From Sulfopaludibacter sp035606355 (GTDB taxonomy: Bacteria; Acidobacteriota; Terriglobia; Bryobacterales; Bryobacteraceae), in NCBI GenBank assembly GCA_035606355.1, contig DATNFO010000014.1, positions 1 to 52,729 on the forward strand: a stretch of DNA of 52,729 nucleotides. Direction: 5' to 3'. The translations under genes were made by a program, and so were the position numbers. The stretch's first letter is position 1, and each line of letters starts with the position of its first letter. The notes beneath the pieces are model-generated. The model did no database searches. It was not told the DNA's origin and saw nothing but the letters and a program-made list of their open reading frames with translations. Positions 17,068-27,070 of this stretch are shown piece by piece.

Positions 17068-17154
17068 ATGATCGTAGCAGCGGGATTGGCGCTTTTAGTG
17101 GTGTTTTGCCTGTTACTTTCGATGGTGCAGACGCCGCCCGAGATTGGGCGCTGA
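17068..17154 (+). CDS. Putative 28-residue single-pass membrane peptide
   Basis: The ATG at 17068 is preceded by a strong ribosome-binding site (GAGGAGG, 17057-17063). The frame reads MIVAAGLALLVVFCLLLSMV, then QTPPEIGR and TGA. Residues 2-20 are one continuous hydrophobic helix. An 11-codon frame (17022-17057) ends just before the Shine-Dalgarno and could be a leader. It lies between a repeat cluster and rpmH. No family is recognised. The strong ribosome-binding site and ordered composition argue for translation, but at 28 codons chance cannot be excluded. Confidence 0.5.
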   Translation: MIVAAGLALLVVFCLLLSMVQTPPEIGR

Positions 17155-17237
17155 CACACCTTCGGCAAAACTGACACAGCCTACAGGGATTTCGGTATGA
17201 TGAGGCCCGCCTCTGAGCGAGCCCAATTCAAACCTGA

Positions 17238-17243
17238 TATACT
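17238..17243 (+). promoter_or_regulatory. -10 element of a probable rpmH promoter
   Basis: TATACT, preceded by TGA (extended -10-like), lies 17 bp before the rpmH start. No good -35 is seen at the right spacing. The position fits transcription of the rpmH-rnpA-yidD-yidC block. Confidence 0.4.
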
Positions 17244-17259
17244 AGTCGCTTGAACTAAA

Positions 17260-17409
17260 ATGCCGAAACGTACCTTCCAACCGAACAATCGCCACCGCGC
17301 AAAAACGCACGGATTCCTGGTCCGCATGGAAACCAAAAACGGCCGTGCGGTGCTTGCCCGCCGCCGCGCTCGCGGCCGCAAGAAGTTGACCGTAAGCAGC
17401 GAGAGGTAG
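17260..17409 (+). CDS. rpmH: Large ribosomal subunit protein bL34
   Basis: The 49-residue basic protein begins PKRTFQPNNRHRAKTHGFLV and has RMETKNGRAVLARRRARGRK, an excellent match to bL34. It was found by reading the sequence, being too short for usual cut-offs. The order rpmH-rnpA-yidD-yidC-khpB-mnmE is conserved across bacteria. dnaA, often next door, is not in the window and no DnaA-box cluster is seen upstream. Confidence 0.96.
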   Translation: MPKRTFQPNNRHRAKTHGFLVRMETKNGRAVLARRRARGRKKLTVSSER

Positions 17410-17416
17410 TTGTACC

Positions 17417-17761
17417 ATCTCTGGTCTTCCGAAACGTGCCCGCCTGCTGCGCTCCTCAGATTTCCGCAAAGTTTATGATGCCGGCTCCAAATTCGGCAGC
17501 CCGCTCTTTGCGGCGTTCTGCTTGCGAGAGCCGCAGCCGCATGGGCCGCGTATCGGGTTTACCGTGCCACGCGCCGTCGGTAAGGCCGTGGTGCGCAATC
17601 GCATTCGCCGGCGCTTCCGTGAAGCCGTCCGAGCCTGCCTGGATCGGCTGAACCCGCAGTGGTCCATCGTCATCAATCCGCGGCGCAAATCCCTGGATGC
17701 TCCGTTTCCGGAGATCCTGCGCGAGATCGAGCGCCTCTTTCTGCGGTGCAGTGGATCTTAA
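17417..17761 (+). CDS. rnpA: Ribonuclease P protein component with no canonical start codon
   Basis: The frame ending at TAA 17759-17761 encodes a clear RnpA. It has LPKRARLLRSSDFRKVYDAG at the N-terminus and the RNR region GKAVVRNRIRRRFREAVRA, and it helps RNase P RNA mature tRNA 5' ends. The conserved N-terminal part needs a start between the in-frame stop TAA 17393-17395 and about 17429. That interval has no ATG, GTG or TTG in frame. ATC at 17417, about 10 bases after GAGAGG, is the best candidate. The TTG at 17410 is out of frame. The first standard start in frame, TTG 17522, would remove about 35 conserved residues. A one-base sequence error is the alternative. Confidence 0.85.
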   Translation: MSGLPKRARLLRSSDFRKVYDAGSKFGSPLFAAFCLREPQPHGPRIGFTVPRAVGKAVVRNRIRRRFREAVRACLDRLNPQWSIVINPRRKSLDAPFPEILREIERLFLRCSGS

Positions 17762-17955
17762 CGCGATCCCTCAGCGTATATAAGGTTTGTGTTTCCCCGT
17801 GGCTCCCCTCTGCTTGCCGTTTCCGGCCGACCTGCTCGGAATACATGCGCGAGGCGATTGAGCGCCATGGCGCTGCCAGGGGACTTTGGATGGGCCTGCG
17901 GCGTTTGGCGCGCTGCCATCCGTTTCACGCCGGCGGTTTCGACCCGGTCCGATAA
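17746..17955 (+). CDS. yidD: YidD membrane protein insertion efficiency factor
   Basis: The 69-residue product has the YidD signature: SPWLPSACRFRPTCSEYMRE, then ERHGAARGLWMGLRRLARCH and PFHAGGFDPVR. The three cysteines are the conserved ones. The start is taken as GTG 17746, overlapping the end of rnpA by 16 bases as is usual in this operon. An ATG-led frame from 17659 would add residues that are antiparallel shadow of rnpA. It is a membrane-associated helper of YidC-dependent insertion. Confidence 0.92.
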   Translation: MQWILTRSLSVYKVCVSPWLPSACRFRPTCSEYMREAIERHGAARGLWMGLRRLARCHPFHAGGFDPVR

Positions 17956-17982
17956 TCGAGTTTCGCGATGGATTTTTTCTAA

Positions 17983-19734
17983 ATGGCAGAACCTGTGAAC
18001 GGCGGCGCTCCCAACCAACCGCCCAAAGAAATGTCGATGGAGATCCGGCTTCTGCTGGCCTTCATCCTGATGGGGGTGGTGATGTTCCTGACCCCCTATC
18101 TGTTCAAGAGCAATACCCCGCCGGCGCCGAAAAAAGAGGCCGCCAAAACGGCTGAGACGACGGCCGCTCCAGCGGCGGCTGCGGCGGCTGCCCCGGCTGC
18201 GCACGATGCCGCCAAGCCGGCGGCTGCCGAAACAGCGGCAGCTACGGGTCCGGCCAACTCGCCGGCCACTGCCCAGCAGGTTTTGCCTGTCCTGACGATT
18301 GTCACCAACAAATACAAGGTCGCGTTCAGCAACCAGGGCGCAAATGTCCGTAGCTGGCAGCTTAAGGGCTATAAGGGCAACGATGAGAAGCCGCTCGAGC
18401 TGACGAACACCGCAGTCACCACTGACTTCCCGTTTTCCCTATATTTCCCTTCGCAAAAGCCAACGTCCAACGTCAATTGGTCCTTCTATGACCAGAAGGT
18501 GGACCCCGACGGTCTCGGCGTCGCCTACGATTTTTCCGACGGCCATACCGTCGTGCACAAGCAATTCCGGTTTGAGAAGAATAGCTACCTGGTGCAGGTG
18601 TCGAGCAGCGTCGCGATCGATGGCAAGCCGGTCGAGAACCTGATCGAGTGGCGTGGCGGCTTCGGCGATCTGACTGTGCCCAGCCCTGCATCCACGCAGC
18701 GCACACTCTACTTCTCGGTGCCTGAGAACAAGTTAGTGGAATTGCACGCCAGCGCCGCCAAGAACGGTCCCGCGACCGCCAAAGGCGATTTCTCATTTGC
18801 AGGGGTCGCCGACACTTACTTCGCCGCGGTCTTCCTGCCCACAACGGGCGGCAACCAAATGGAGCAGGTGACGTTTTCCGACAACGTCCATACCGTGTTG
18901 GACGAAAAGCCCGTTGCCTTGAGCGGCGTGGCCTTAAGTAACGGCCCCAGCAACCACTTCGAACTGTTCATTGGCCCCAAGGATCTGGACCTGCTGAAGA
19001 AGGTGAACCCCAAGCTCGAGCAGGTGGTCGATTTCGGGTGGCTGGGCTTCCTGGCCAAGCCTCTCTTCCTGATCGTGAACTGGATTAACGATACGTTCGT
19101 TCACAATTTCGGCTGGGCCATCGTGCTGGTGACGATCATCATCAACATGATCCTGTTCCCGCTGAAGCTGTCCAACATGAAATCGATGCGCAAGATGCAG
19201 GCTCTCAAACCGCAGATCGATGTCATCAATGCCAAGTATAAGGACGTGGGCCTGCGCGATGCGCGCAAGGCAGACCAGAATCAGGAAGTGATGGACCTCT
19301 ACAAAAAGTACGGTGTGAACCCCATGGGGGGCTGCGTGCCGATGCTGCTGCAGGTTCCATTCTTCTTCGCGTTCTATCGCGTGTTTACGGTGAGCGTGGA
19401 AATGCGCGGCGCCTCATGGCTCTGGGTCAGCGACCTCTCGCAGCCGGAGCACTTCGTGATCAAGGTCCTGCCGATCGTGATGATCGCCAGCCAGTTCTTC
19501 ATGCAGAAGATGACGCCGCAGCCGAATCAGGATCCCGGTCAGGCCAAAATGATGATGCTGATGCCGGTGATTTTCGGTGTGATGTTCTATAATTTCCCCT
19601 CGGGCCTGGTGCTATACTACTTGACCAGCAATCTCGTTAATATGGGGCAGCAAGTGTTCTTCAATCACACCGAAGCCGCCCAGGAAGCCGCCCGCAGCGT
19701 AGAACCACCCAAGAAAAAAAACGGCAGGAAATAG
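17983..19734 (+). CDS. yidC: Membrane protein insertase YidC
   Basis: The 583-residue product has an N-terminal transmembrane helix (IRLLLAFILMGVVMFLTPYL, about 21-40), an Ala/Pro-rich linker (about 45-90) and a periplasmic P1 domain (about 95-330). The C-terminal insertase core of five helices includes FGWAIVLVTIIINMILFPLK, YGVNPMGGCVPMLLQ and MPVIFGVMFYNFPSGLVLYY. The large P1 domain is the Gram-negative form. It inserts proteins into the inner membrane alone or with SecYEG. The alanine linker is longer than usual. Confidence 0.96.
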   Translation: MAEPVNGGAPNQPPKEMSMEIRLLLAFILMGVVMFLTPYLFKSNTPPAPKKEAAKTAETTAAPAAAAAAAPAAHDAAKPAAAETAAATGPANSPATAQQVLPVLTIVTNKYKVAFSNQGANVRSWQLKGYKGNDEKPLELTNTAVTTDFPFSLYFPSQKPTSNVNWSFYDQKVDPDGLGVAYDFSDGHTVVHKQFRFEKNSYLVQVSSSVAIDGKPVENLIEWRGGFGDLTVPSPASTQRTLYFSVPENKLVELHASAAKNGPATAKGDFSFAGVADTYFAAVFLPTTGGNQMEQVTFSDNVHTVLDEKPVALSGVALSNGPSNHFELFIGPKDLDLLKKVNPKLEQVVDFGWLGFLAKPLFLIVNWINDTFVHNFGWAIVLVTIIINMILFPLKLSNMKSMRKMQALKPQIDVINAKYKDVGLRDARKADQNQEVMDLYKKYGVNPMGGCVPMLLQVPFFFAFYRVFTVSVEMRGASWLWVSDLSQPEHFVIKVLPIVMIASQFFMQKMTPQPNQDPGQAKMMMLMPVIFGVMFYNFPSGLVLYYLTSNLVNMGQQVFFNHTEAAQEAARSVEPPKKKNGRK

Positions 19735-19737
19735 ACC

Positions 19738-20322
19738 GTGACTGAGCGCAAATATTCGGTTGCCACCATAGGCCCAAAAATTGACGCATTTTTGCAGCCC
19801 ACCCTCCGCAATGGAGGTTTTCATGTCAACTACGAGATGGCGGATAGCCAATCGGCCGGAGATGACTTCGAGACCCCCGATGTGCTCGTGAAGTTCACGG
19901 GGCGGGACGTGGATCTGCTGCTGACCAATCGCGCCGAGCTGCTGCTGGCGCTCGAGCACCTCACCATGGAAGTGCTCCACATGCCCAGCGAGGACCACTC
20001 GCGGATTTCCTTCGATGCGAACGACTACCGGCTGCTGCGCATTGAAGAGCTCCGCTTGAGCGCACAAACCGCCGCCGAAAAGGTGAAGCGTACGGGCACT
20101 CCGTTCCGCTTCAATCCGATGAACAGCCGCGAGCGCCGTGTGATTCACCTGGCATTGCGAACGGAAACCGAAGTGCGCAGCGAGAGTCTCGGCTCCGGCC
20201 CACAGCGGCAGGTGATCGTCTACCCCGCCGGAATGGCCAGTCTGCCGGAGCCTCCGCGCGAGGATTTCCGCCGCGGACCGGGCGGACCGGGCGGACCGCG
20301 GTCGCGTTCGGCGCGCCGGTAG
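19738..20322 (+). CDS. khpB: KhpB/Jag-type RNA-binding protein with degenerate KH loop
   Basis: The 194-residue product has a KH-like domain (about 12-85) and an R3H domain (about 95-160, with PMNSRERRVIHLAL). The position directly after yidC is that of KhpB/Jag. The N-terminal Jag-N domain of Firmicutes is missing. Where other members have the GxxG RNA-grip loop, this one reads LLLTNRAELLLALEHL, so the KH loop looks degenerate. The C-terminus is a Gly/Pro/Arg tail encoded by a 9-bp repeat around 20274-20300. GTG 19738 is the start, three bases after yidC. Confidence 0.85.
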   Translation: MTERKYSVATIGPKIDAFLQPTLRNGGFHVNYEMADSQSAGDDFETPDVLVKFTGRDVDLLLTNRAELLLALEHLTMEVLHMPSEDHSRISFDANDYRLLRIEELRLSAQTAAEKVKRTGTPFRFNPMNSRERRVIHLALRTETEVRSESLGSGPQRQVIVYPAGMASLPEPPREDFRRGPGGPGGPRSRSARR

Positions 20323-20323
20323 G

Positions 20324-21640
20324 TTGCTTCCCGATACCATCGTCGCGATCTCTACGCCTCCGGGGCGCGGGGGCATCGGGGTGGTGCGGCTTTCGGGATC
20401 GCGCTCGGCCGAAATCGCCAATCGACTTCTAAAAACTGCGCCGTTGTCACACGCCCGGGCTACCCTTGCCACGCTGCTGGACAGCGAAGGTCAGCCCGTG
20501 GACCGTGCGGTCGTCACCTACTTCCAGGCTCCGCACTCATATACCGCCGAAGATGTCGTCGAACTATCCTGCCATGGCGCTCCGGTCGTGCTGCGGCTCG
20601 CCGTGGAACGCGCGCTCGATTGTGGCGCGCGCCTCGCTCAGCCCGGCGAATTCACCTTGCGCGCCTTTCTGAACGGCCGCCTCGATCTACCGCAAGCCGA
20701 GGCGGTCCGCGACCTGATCGATGCGACTACGCTGTATCAGGCGCGCATCGCCGCGCAACAAGTGGAAGGGTCCGTATCGCGCCGCATCGCTCCCTCGAAG
20801 GAGCAGTTGCTCGAGCTCATCGCACTGCTGGAGGCGGGCATCGATTTCGCCGAAGACGACGTTTCGGTGGCCTCCACCGCCGAGATTCAGCGGCGGATTT
20901 CGCTGGTCCTCGCCGGTGTCTCGCAGCTTGCGGATAGCTTTCAGTATGGAAGCCTGGTGCGGGACGGCTTCACGCTGGCGATTGTCGGGCGCCCGAACGT
21001 CGGCAAAAGCAGCCTTTTTAATGCCCTGCTGAAGCAGGACCGGGCGATTGTCACCGACATTCCGGGCACGACGCGCGATCTTGTGTCTGAAACCGCGGCG
21101 ATCGCCGGAATTCCTGTGAAGCTGTACGATACGGCAGGCATACGCAGCGAAGCGGAGACGGTGGAAGCGCTGGGCATCGAGCGTTCCCTTCAGGCCATGG
21201 CGGACGCCGATCTCACGTTGATCGTGATCGATGCGTCGCAGCCGGTTACATGTGAAGATGAGGCGCTCATGAATCGCGCCGGGCGGCACATCGTCGTTCG
21301 CAATAAGGCGGATCTCGCAGCGGACCCGAGCGGCGCGGTATCGGCGCTCACGGGAGCGGGAATCGATTCCCTCAAACAGGCGATTATCGACGCGGTGGCG
21401 CCGGCGGGCGTGCTGGACCAGGAAACCGGCTTCATCACGAGCATCCGCCATGAACGGCTGTTGCGCGAATCCGCCGAATTCCTGGCGAAAGCGCATGAAG
21501 CGGCGGGCGCGCAGATTCCCCATGAGATGCTGCTGCTCGACTTGTATGCGGCGCTGCGGCCGATCGATGCAATTACAGGCGCCACTACCGCGGACGACAT
21601 TCTGAATCGAATTTTTTCGACATTCTGTATCGGAAAATGA
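20324..21640 (+). CDS. mnmE: tRNA uridine-5-carboxymethylaminomethyl modification GTPase
   Basis: The 438-residue product has the N-terminal folate-binding domain (PDTIVAISTPPGRGGIGVVR), a helical domain and an inserted G domain. The G domain carries GRPNVGKS (222-229), DIPGTTRD, DTAGIR and NKAD. The protein ends in the catalytic motif FCIGK. With MnmG it modifies the wobble uridine of several tRNAs. The start is TTG at 20324, one base after khpB. Length is typical. Confidence 0.95.
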   Translation: MLPDTIVAISTPPGRGGIGVVRLSGSRSAEIANRLLKTAPLSHARATLATLLDSEGQPVDRAVVTYFQAPHSYTAEDVVELSCHGAPVVLRLAVERALDCGARLAQPGEFTLRAFLNGRLDLPQAEAVRDLIDATTLYQARIAAQQVEGSVSRRIAPSKEQLLELIALLEAGIDFAEDDVSVASTAEIQRRISLVLAGVSQLADSFQYGSLVRDGFTLAIVGRPNVGKSSLFNALLKQDRAIVTDIPGTTRDLVSETAAIAGIPVKLYDTAGIRSEAETVEALGIERSLQAMADADLTLIVIDASQPVTCEDEALMNRAGRHIVVRNKADLAADPSGAVSALTGAGIDSLKQAIIDAVAPAGVLDQETGFITSIRHERLLRESAEFLAKAHEAAGAQIPHEMLLLDLYAALRPIDAITGATTADDILNRIFSTFCIGK

Positions 21641-21650
21641 AGACGGAAGC

Positions 21651-23015
21651 ATGATGGTAGGCTTGGTCGCGCGCGTTGCTGCCGCAGTCCGACGGTTCGC
21701 CATGTTCTCGCCGGAGGATCGCATCGCGGTCGCAGTCTCCGGCGGCGCGGACTCGGTGTGTTTACTCCACGTTCTGGTGGAACTCGCGGCGGCGTGGCAG
21801 TTGAAGCTTAGCGTGATCCATCTGAACCACCGGTTGCGTGGCGCGGAATCCGACGGCGATGCCGATTTCGTTCGCGCTCTCGCGGACTCTCTCGGACTGC
21901 CGTGCACCATTCGCGATGCGCAATTGGCGGCCGGCAACGTAGAAGCGGCGGGGCGCGCGGCGCGGCTTGCCTTCTTTCGCGAGACGATCGCTTCCGGCGC
22001 GGCGCGATTCGTCGCCACCGGACACACCCGCAACGACCAGGCGGAAACGGTGCTCTTTCGCTTTCTCCGCGGAGCCGGATCGGCTGGGCTGGCCGGGGTT
22101 CGCCCGGTGACGACCGATGGCATCGTGCGGCCCCTCCTCGAAACGGAGCGCGCTGAGGTCGAGGCCTGGCTGAAAAGCCGCCATCTGAGCTGGCGGGAGG
22201 ATTCGAGCAATCAGAGCCTGGATTTTGCCAGAAACCGCATCCGCCATGAGGTGCTTCCATTTCTACGGAACGAAGCCAATCCGCGCCTGACGGAGATGCT
22301 GGCGAGAACGGCTGAGTGGGCACGCGCCGAAGAGGAGTTCTGGGACGGCGAAATGGCCCGTATCGCGCCCCAGCTTCTGGAGCGGAGGAACGGAGCTATC
22401 CTGATTTGTTGCAGCGCGTTGCGGAGTCTGCCATTAGCGGTGGCGCGTCGCGTGGTCCGCTATGCGTGTGGTGAGGCGGCACTCGGCTTCGAGCATGTTG
22501 AGCGGATTCTGGAGCTCGCGCGCGCCGTGGATGGCTGCGGGGAGGCCGCGGCGCCGGGAGGCCTGCGCATCGTTCGGAGTTTCGATTGGTTACGATTCGG
22601 CGGGGCGCCTTCGTCGCAGTTTCACCTCTCGCCGCAAATTCCCGGCTGCGTCTGCCTGCCCGGCGAAATCGAGCTCTGCCTGGAACTGCTTGAAAAATCG
22701 GAAACTTCGCCGCCGGTTGAATACGTATATAATACGAGGATGGGGTTTCTAGACTGGGAACGTGTCTCCGGTCCGTTGTTGTTACGCAATTGGCATCCCG
22801 GCGACCGGTTCCAACCCCATGGCAGCACCGGAGAGCACAAAATTAAGGCGCTCTTTCAAAAAGCGCGGGTTCCGGTATGGGAGCGGAGCGAGTGGCCGGT
22901 TTTAACAGACGGCTCCGGCATCGTGTGGACTCGGCGTTTCGGTGCGGCGGCGGCGCTCGCGCCGAATGCGGAAACCCACGTGCTCCTCACCATTCGAGAA
23001 ACGGAAACCGCGTGA
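21651..23015 (+). CDS. tilS: tRNA(Ile)-lysidine synthetase
   Basis: The 454-residue product has the N-type ATP pyrophosphatase P-loop SGGADS at residues 30-35. HLNHRLRGAESDGDADFV and ATGHTRNDQAETVLFRFLRG follow, and a C-terminal TilS domain contains NWHPGDRFQPHGSTG. It ligates lysine to C34 of tRNA-Ile(CAU), changing codon reading from AUG to AUA. ATG 21651 is taken as the start, although ATG 21654 is equally possible. It sits 10 bases after mnmE and precedes ftsH, a common order. Confidence 0.94.
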   Translation: MMVGLVARVAAAVRRFAMFSPEDRIAVAVSGGADSVCLLHVLVELAAAWQLKLSVIHLNHRLRGAESDGDADFVRALADSLGLPCTIRDAQLAAGNVEAAGRAARLAFFRETIASGAARFVATGHTRNDQAETVLFRFLRGAGSAGLAGVRPVTTDGIVRPLLETERAEVEAWLKSRHLSWREDSSNQSLDFARNRIRHEVLPFLRNEANPRLTEMLARTAEWARAEEEFWDGEMARIAPQLLERRNGAILICCSALRSLPLAVARRVVRYACGEAALGFEHVERILELARAVDGCGEAAAPGGLRIVRSFDWLRFGGAPSSQFHLSPQIPGCVCLPGEIELCLELLEKSETSPPVEYVYNTRMGFLDWERVSGPLLLRNWHPGDRFQPHGSTGEHKIKALFQKARVPVWERSEWPVLTDGSGIVWTRRFGAAAALAPNAETHVLLTIRETETA

Positions 23016-23084
23016 CGCGAAAACGAATCGGAACAGACAGTAGCGGCGTCTAAAGGTTAGGGCAAGCCGGCAGCGGAGGCAAGT

Positions 23085-24988
<1,904 letters not shown>

Positions 24989-24992
<4 letters not shown>

Positions 24993-25699
24993 TTCCCCGG
25001 TATCCCGTCTACCTGTTCGATATCGATGGTACGTTGCTCGATTCCGCCGCCGACATCTGCGGCGCGGTCGGGCAGGTTTTGGAGGGCGCCTGTCCAGGGC
25101 GCCCTTTTTCGTTTGAGTACCTGCGCAGCTTTATCGGGCTGCATCTGAACGCCGTGTTGTTGGACGCGATTCCCGGCCTCGACACTGCCGGCTGCGATGC
25201 GCTGATTCAGCAATATCGCGGGCTGTACCTCGGCCGGCAGCATGCGAGCACGAAAGTGTTCCCTGGAGTCGCCCAAGGCCTCGCCGCTCTCGGCGGACGC
25301 AAGAGCACGGCGACCACCAAGGGCAGCATCACAACGCGCGCCGTGCTGGATCAGTTCGGCCTTTTGCCATACTTCGACCACGTGCAGGGCACCGACGGCT
25401 TTCCCGCAAAACCGGAGCCGGACGTCATCTTCAAAGCGCTGGAAGCGCTCGGCGCAAAGCCTGAGGATTGCCTCTTCGTAGGAGACTCCGCCGCCGACAT
25501 GGAAGCAGGCAAACGGGCAGGCGTCGCGACCTGCGCAGTCCGTTACGGCTACGGGAATCTCGAAGCAATGGCAAACTTCTCGCCCGATTATTGGATCGAC
25601 GACCTGCGAGAGTTATCAGGGCCGGCGGCATCGCGAGGGAACCACAGAGACGCAGAGGACGCAGAGAGGTCACAGAGAACGCAAGCAGCCCTGCCGTGA
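24989..25699 (+). CDS. HAD-superfamily phosphatase, phosphoglycolate phosphatase type
   Basis: The 236-residue product has HAD motif I (YLFDIDGTLLDSA), a lysine region (FPAKPEPDVIFKALEALG) and motif IV (FVGDSAADMEAG). This fits a phosphoglycolate phosphatase/Gph-like enzyme, though many substrates occur in the family. Motif II reads TATTKGSITT, a slightly odd form. The start GTG 24989 overlaps the ftsH stop. The last 20 or so residues (after GPAASRG) are encoded by the left arm of a CACAGAGA-family repeat, so the natural C-terminus appears replaced. Confidence 0.85.
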
Positions 25700-25744
25700 G
25701 GTTTACTCTGTGCTCTCTCTGCGTCCTCTGTGTCTCTGTGGTTC
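25639..25744. repeat. CACAGAGA-family inverted repeat, copy ii
   Basis: The left arm GAACCACAGAGACGCAGAGG... and the right arm ...CCTCTGTGTCTCTGTGGTTC are reverse complements around a GC-rich middle. The repeat lies between convergent genes (the HAD gene, ending 25699 inside the repeat, and the minus-strand gene ending 25759). The right flank CACAATGCCGCT also follows copy iii. It may act as a terminator for both genes. Confidence 0.85.
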
Positions 25745-25758
25745 AATCACAATGCCGC

Positions 25759-27000
25759 TCACTTCGCGGCTGCTGCCGGCGCCGTGTAACCGACCCTAGC
25801 GTGCACGCTATAGCCCTTCTTCTGCGTGAGCTTCACCTTCAACGCATGATAGCGCCCGTCAGGCGGCACGTCCGCGCGCGAGAATGCCAGCAGGTATACC
25901 GTTTCCGGAACCATCCCCAACTCCCGGAACCCCTTCACCAGATCGTTGTTGTTCTGAAAAAACGTTCCACCCGTGCCCGACGCCAGCACGGCCATGCTAT
26001 CGTCCTGCGCGCTCACAGCCGTCGTCTCAATCTGCGTCTCGGCGATCCGCCCGCGCGCCGATTGCCGGCCGAGCGGCGGCCCTTGCGTGACGTCGCCGGG
26101 CGGAATCGCGTAGAGACCTTTGGCGTCCAGAGCGTTGATCACCACTTCGGCGCGCAGCGCTTTGTGCATGATCTGCTCCTGCTCAAATTCCAGATTGCCC
26201 GAGAGGTACCCGCCCGACGTCAGCAGAATGGACCGCTCTCCCGGCAAAGTCGCCATGCCTCCGATCATCATGTCGATCATGTGCAGCGTGGCGCGCGAGT
26301 TGAACTTCGTCTCCTCCCAAACCCCATCCGCGCGGCTGGTCACGTAATCTTCCGGATGCGCAACCCGATTCCCCGCGCATGCCCGATATTCGTCCACCTT
26401 GGCCTGCAGAATGCTTCGGTCCAGGCGATTGGCGATGAGGTACCCCTCGTACGGAGAAATGCGCGGGCAGCCTAAAGCGTCGCTGCGGGTTCGCTGCCGC
26501 ATTTTGACCGCTTCGATCTCCTGCACCAGCCGCAGACCGTCCCCGATAAAATCCACGCTCTGCGATTCGGCAGTGGTCACCACAGCCACGCGATCGCCGG
26601 GCGCGAGGCTCGTGCGCACGAACTTTTCGGCAGCTTCCTGCGCGGGGCGAAGCGCGCCCAGATCCATGTTCAGGTTGTCGAACAGCAGCGCAACGAAACG
26701 GCGGGGCGCTGTTGGTTTTGGTGCGTCCTTGGATGCCCCTTTCGCTGCCGGCCCGCTTGCCGCGGCCGGACCGTTGGCTTGTGGCGCGAAGTGCTGCACG
26801 GAGAAGGCGGCGATGGCCTGTTTCTTGCCGTTATCGTAAATCTCGAAATCGTTCTGCGTCAGCCCATCGACTGCCCGGCGGTGGCCGTCGCGAACCACCA
26901 CGGGCACCTCCACCAGTTCCACCTGCGTACGAATCGTGGTCTGCGGGACCTGCTCCTGCTGTGCGGCAATCAGGGCCAAAAGGAGGTGGGCGAAAATCAC
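25759..27000 (-). CDS. Secreted VWFA-related acidobacterial domain protein lacking DxSxS
   Basis: The 413-residue product has a hydrophobic leader (IFAHLLLALIAAQQ). The domain follows, with TQNDFEIYDNGKKQ and then FVALLFDNLNMD around Asp108. The metal site again differs from DxSxS, as in the 8029 gene. An Ala/Pro linker lies around 72-98. GTG 27000 is chosen because it begins the leader. The longer frame to 27237 runs under the divergent 27071 gene. It is the third member of this family in the window. Confidence 0.83.
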   Translation of the reverse strand: MIFAHLLLALIAAQQEQVPQTTIRTQVELVEVPVVVRDGHRRAVDGLTQNDFEIYDNGKKQAIAAFSVQHFAPQANGPAAASGPAAKGASKDAPKPTAPRRFVALLFDNLNMDLGALRPAQEAAEKFVRTSLAPGDRVAVVTTAESQSVDFIGDGLRLVQEIEAVKMRQRTRSDALGCPRISPYEGYLIANRLDRSILQAKVDEYRACAGNRVAHPEDYVTSRADGVWEETKFNSRATLHMIDMMIGGMATLPGERSILLTSGGYLSGNLEFEQEQIMHKALRAEVVINALDAKGLYAIPPGDVTQGPPLGRQSARGRIAETQIETTAVSAQDDSMAVLASGTGGTFFQNNNDLVKGFRELGMVPETVYLLAFSRADVPPDGRYHALKVKLTQKKGYSVHARVGYTAPAAAAK

Positions 27001-27070
27001 TTGCTTCAGCTTAGCCCATTCCGTTATGAATCCGGCGAACCCTCCGGAAGCGTACAATCGATAGCCGCAT

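Noticed and set aside
16990..17259. Replication origin next to rpmH
   Set aside because: rpmH is often near dnaA/oriC, but no DnaA-box cluster (TTATCCACA-like) or AT-rich unwinding region is visible and dnaA is absent.
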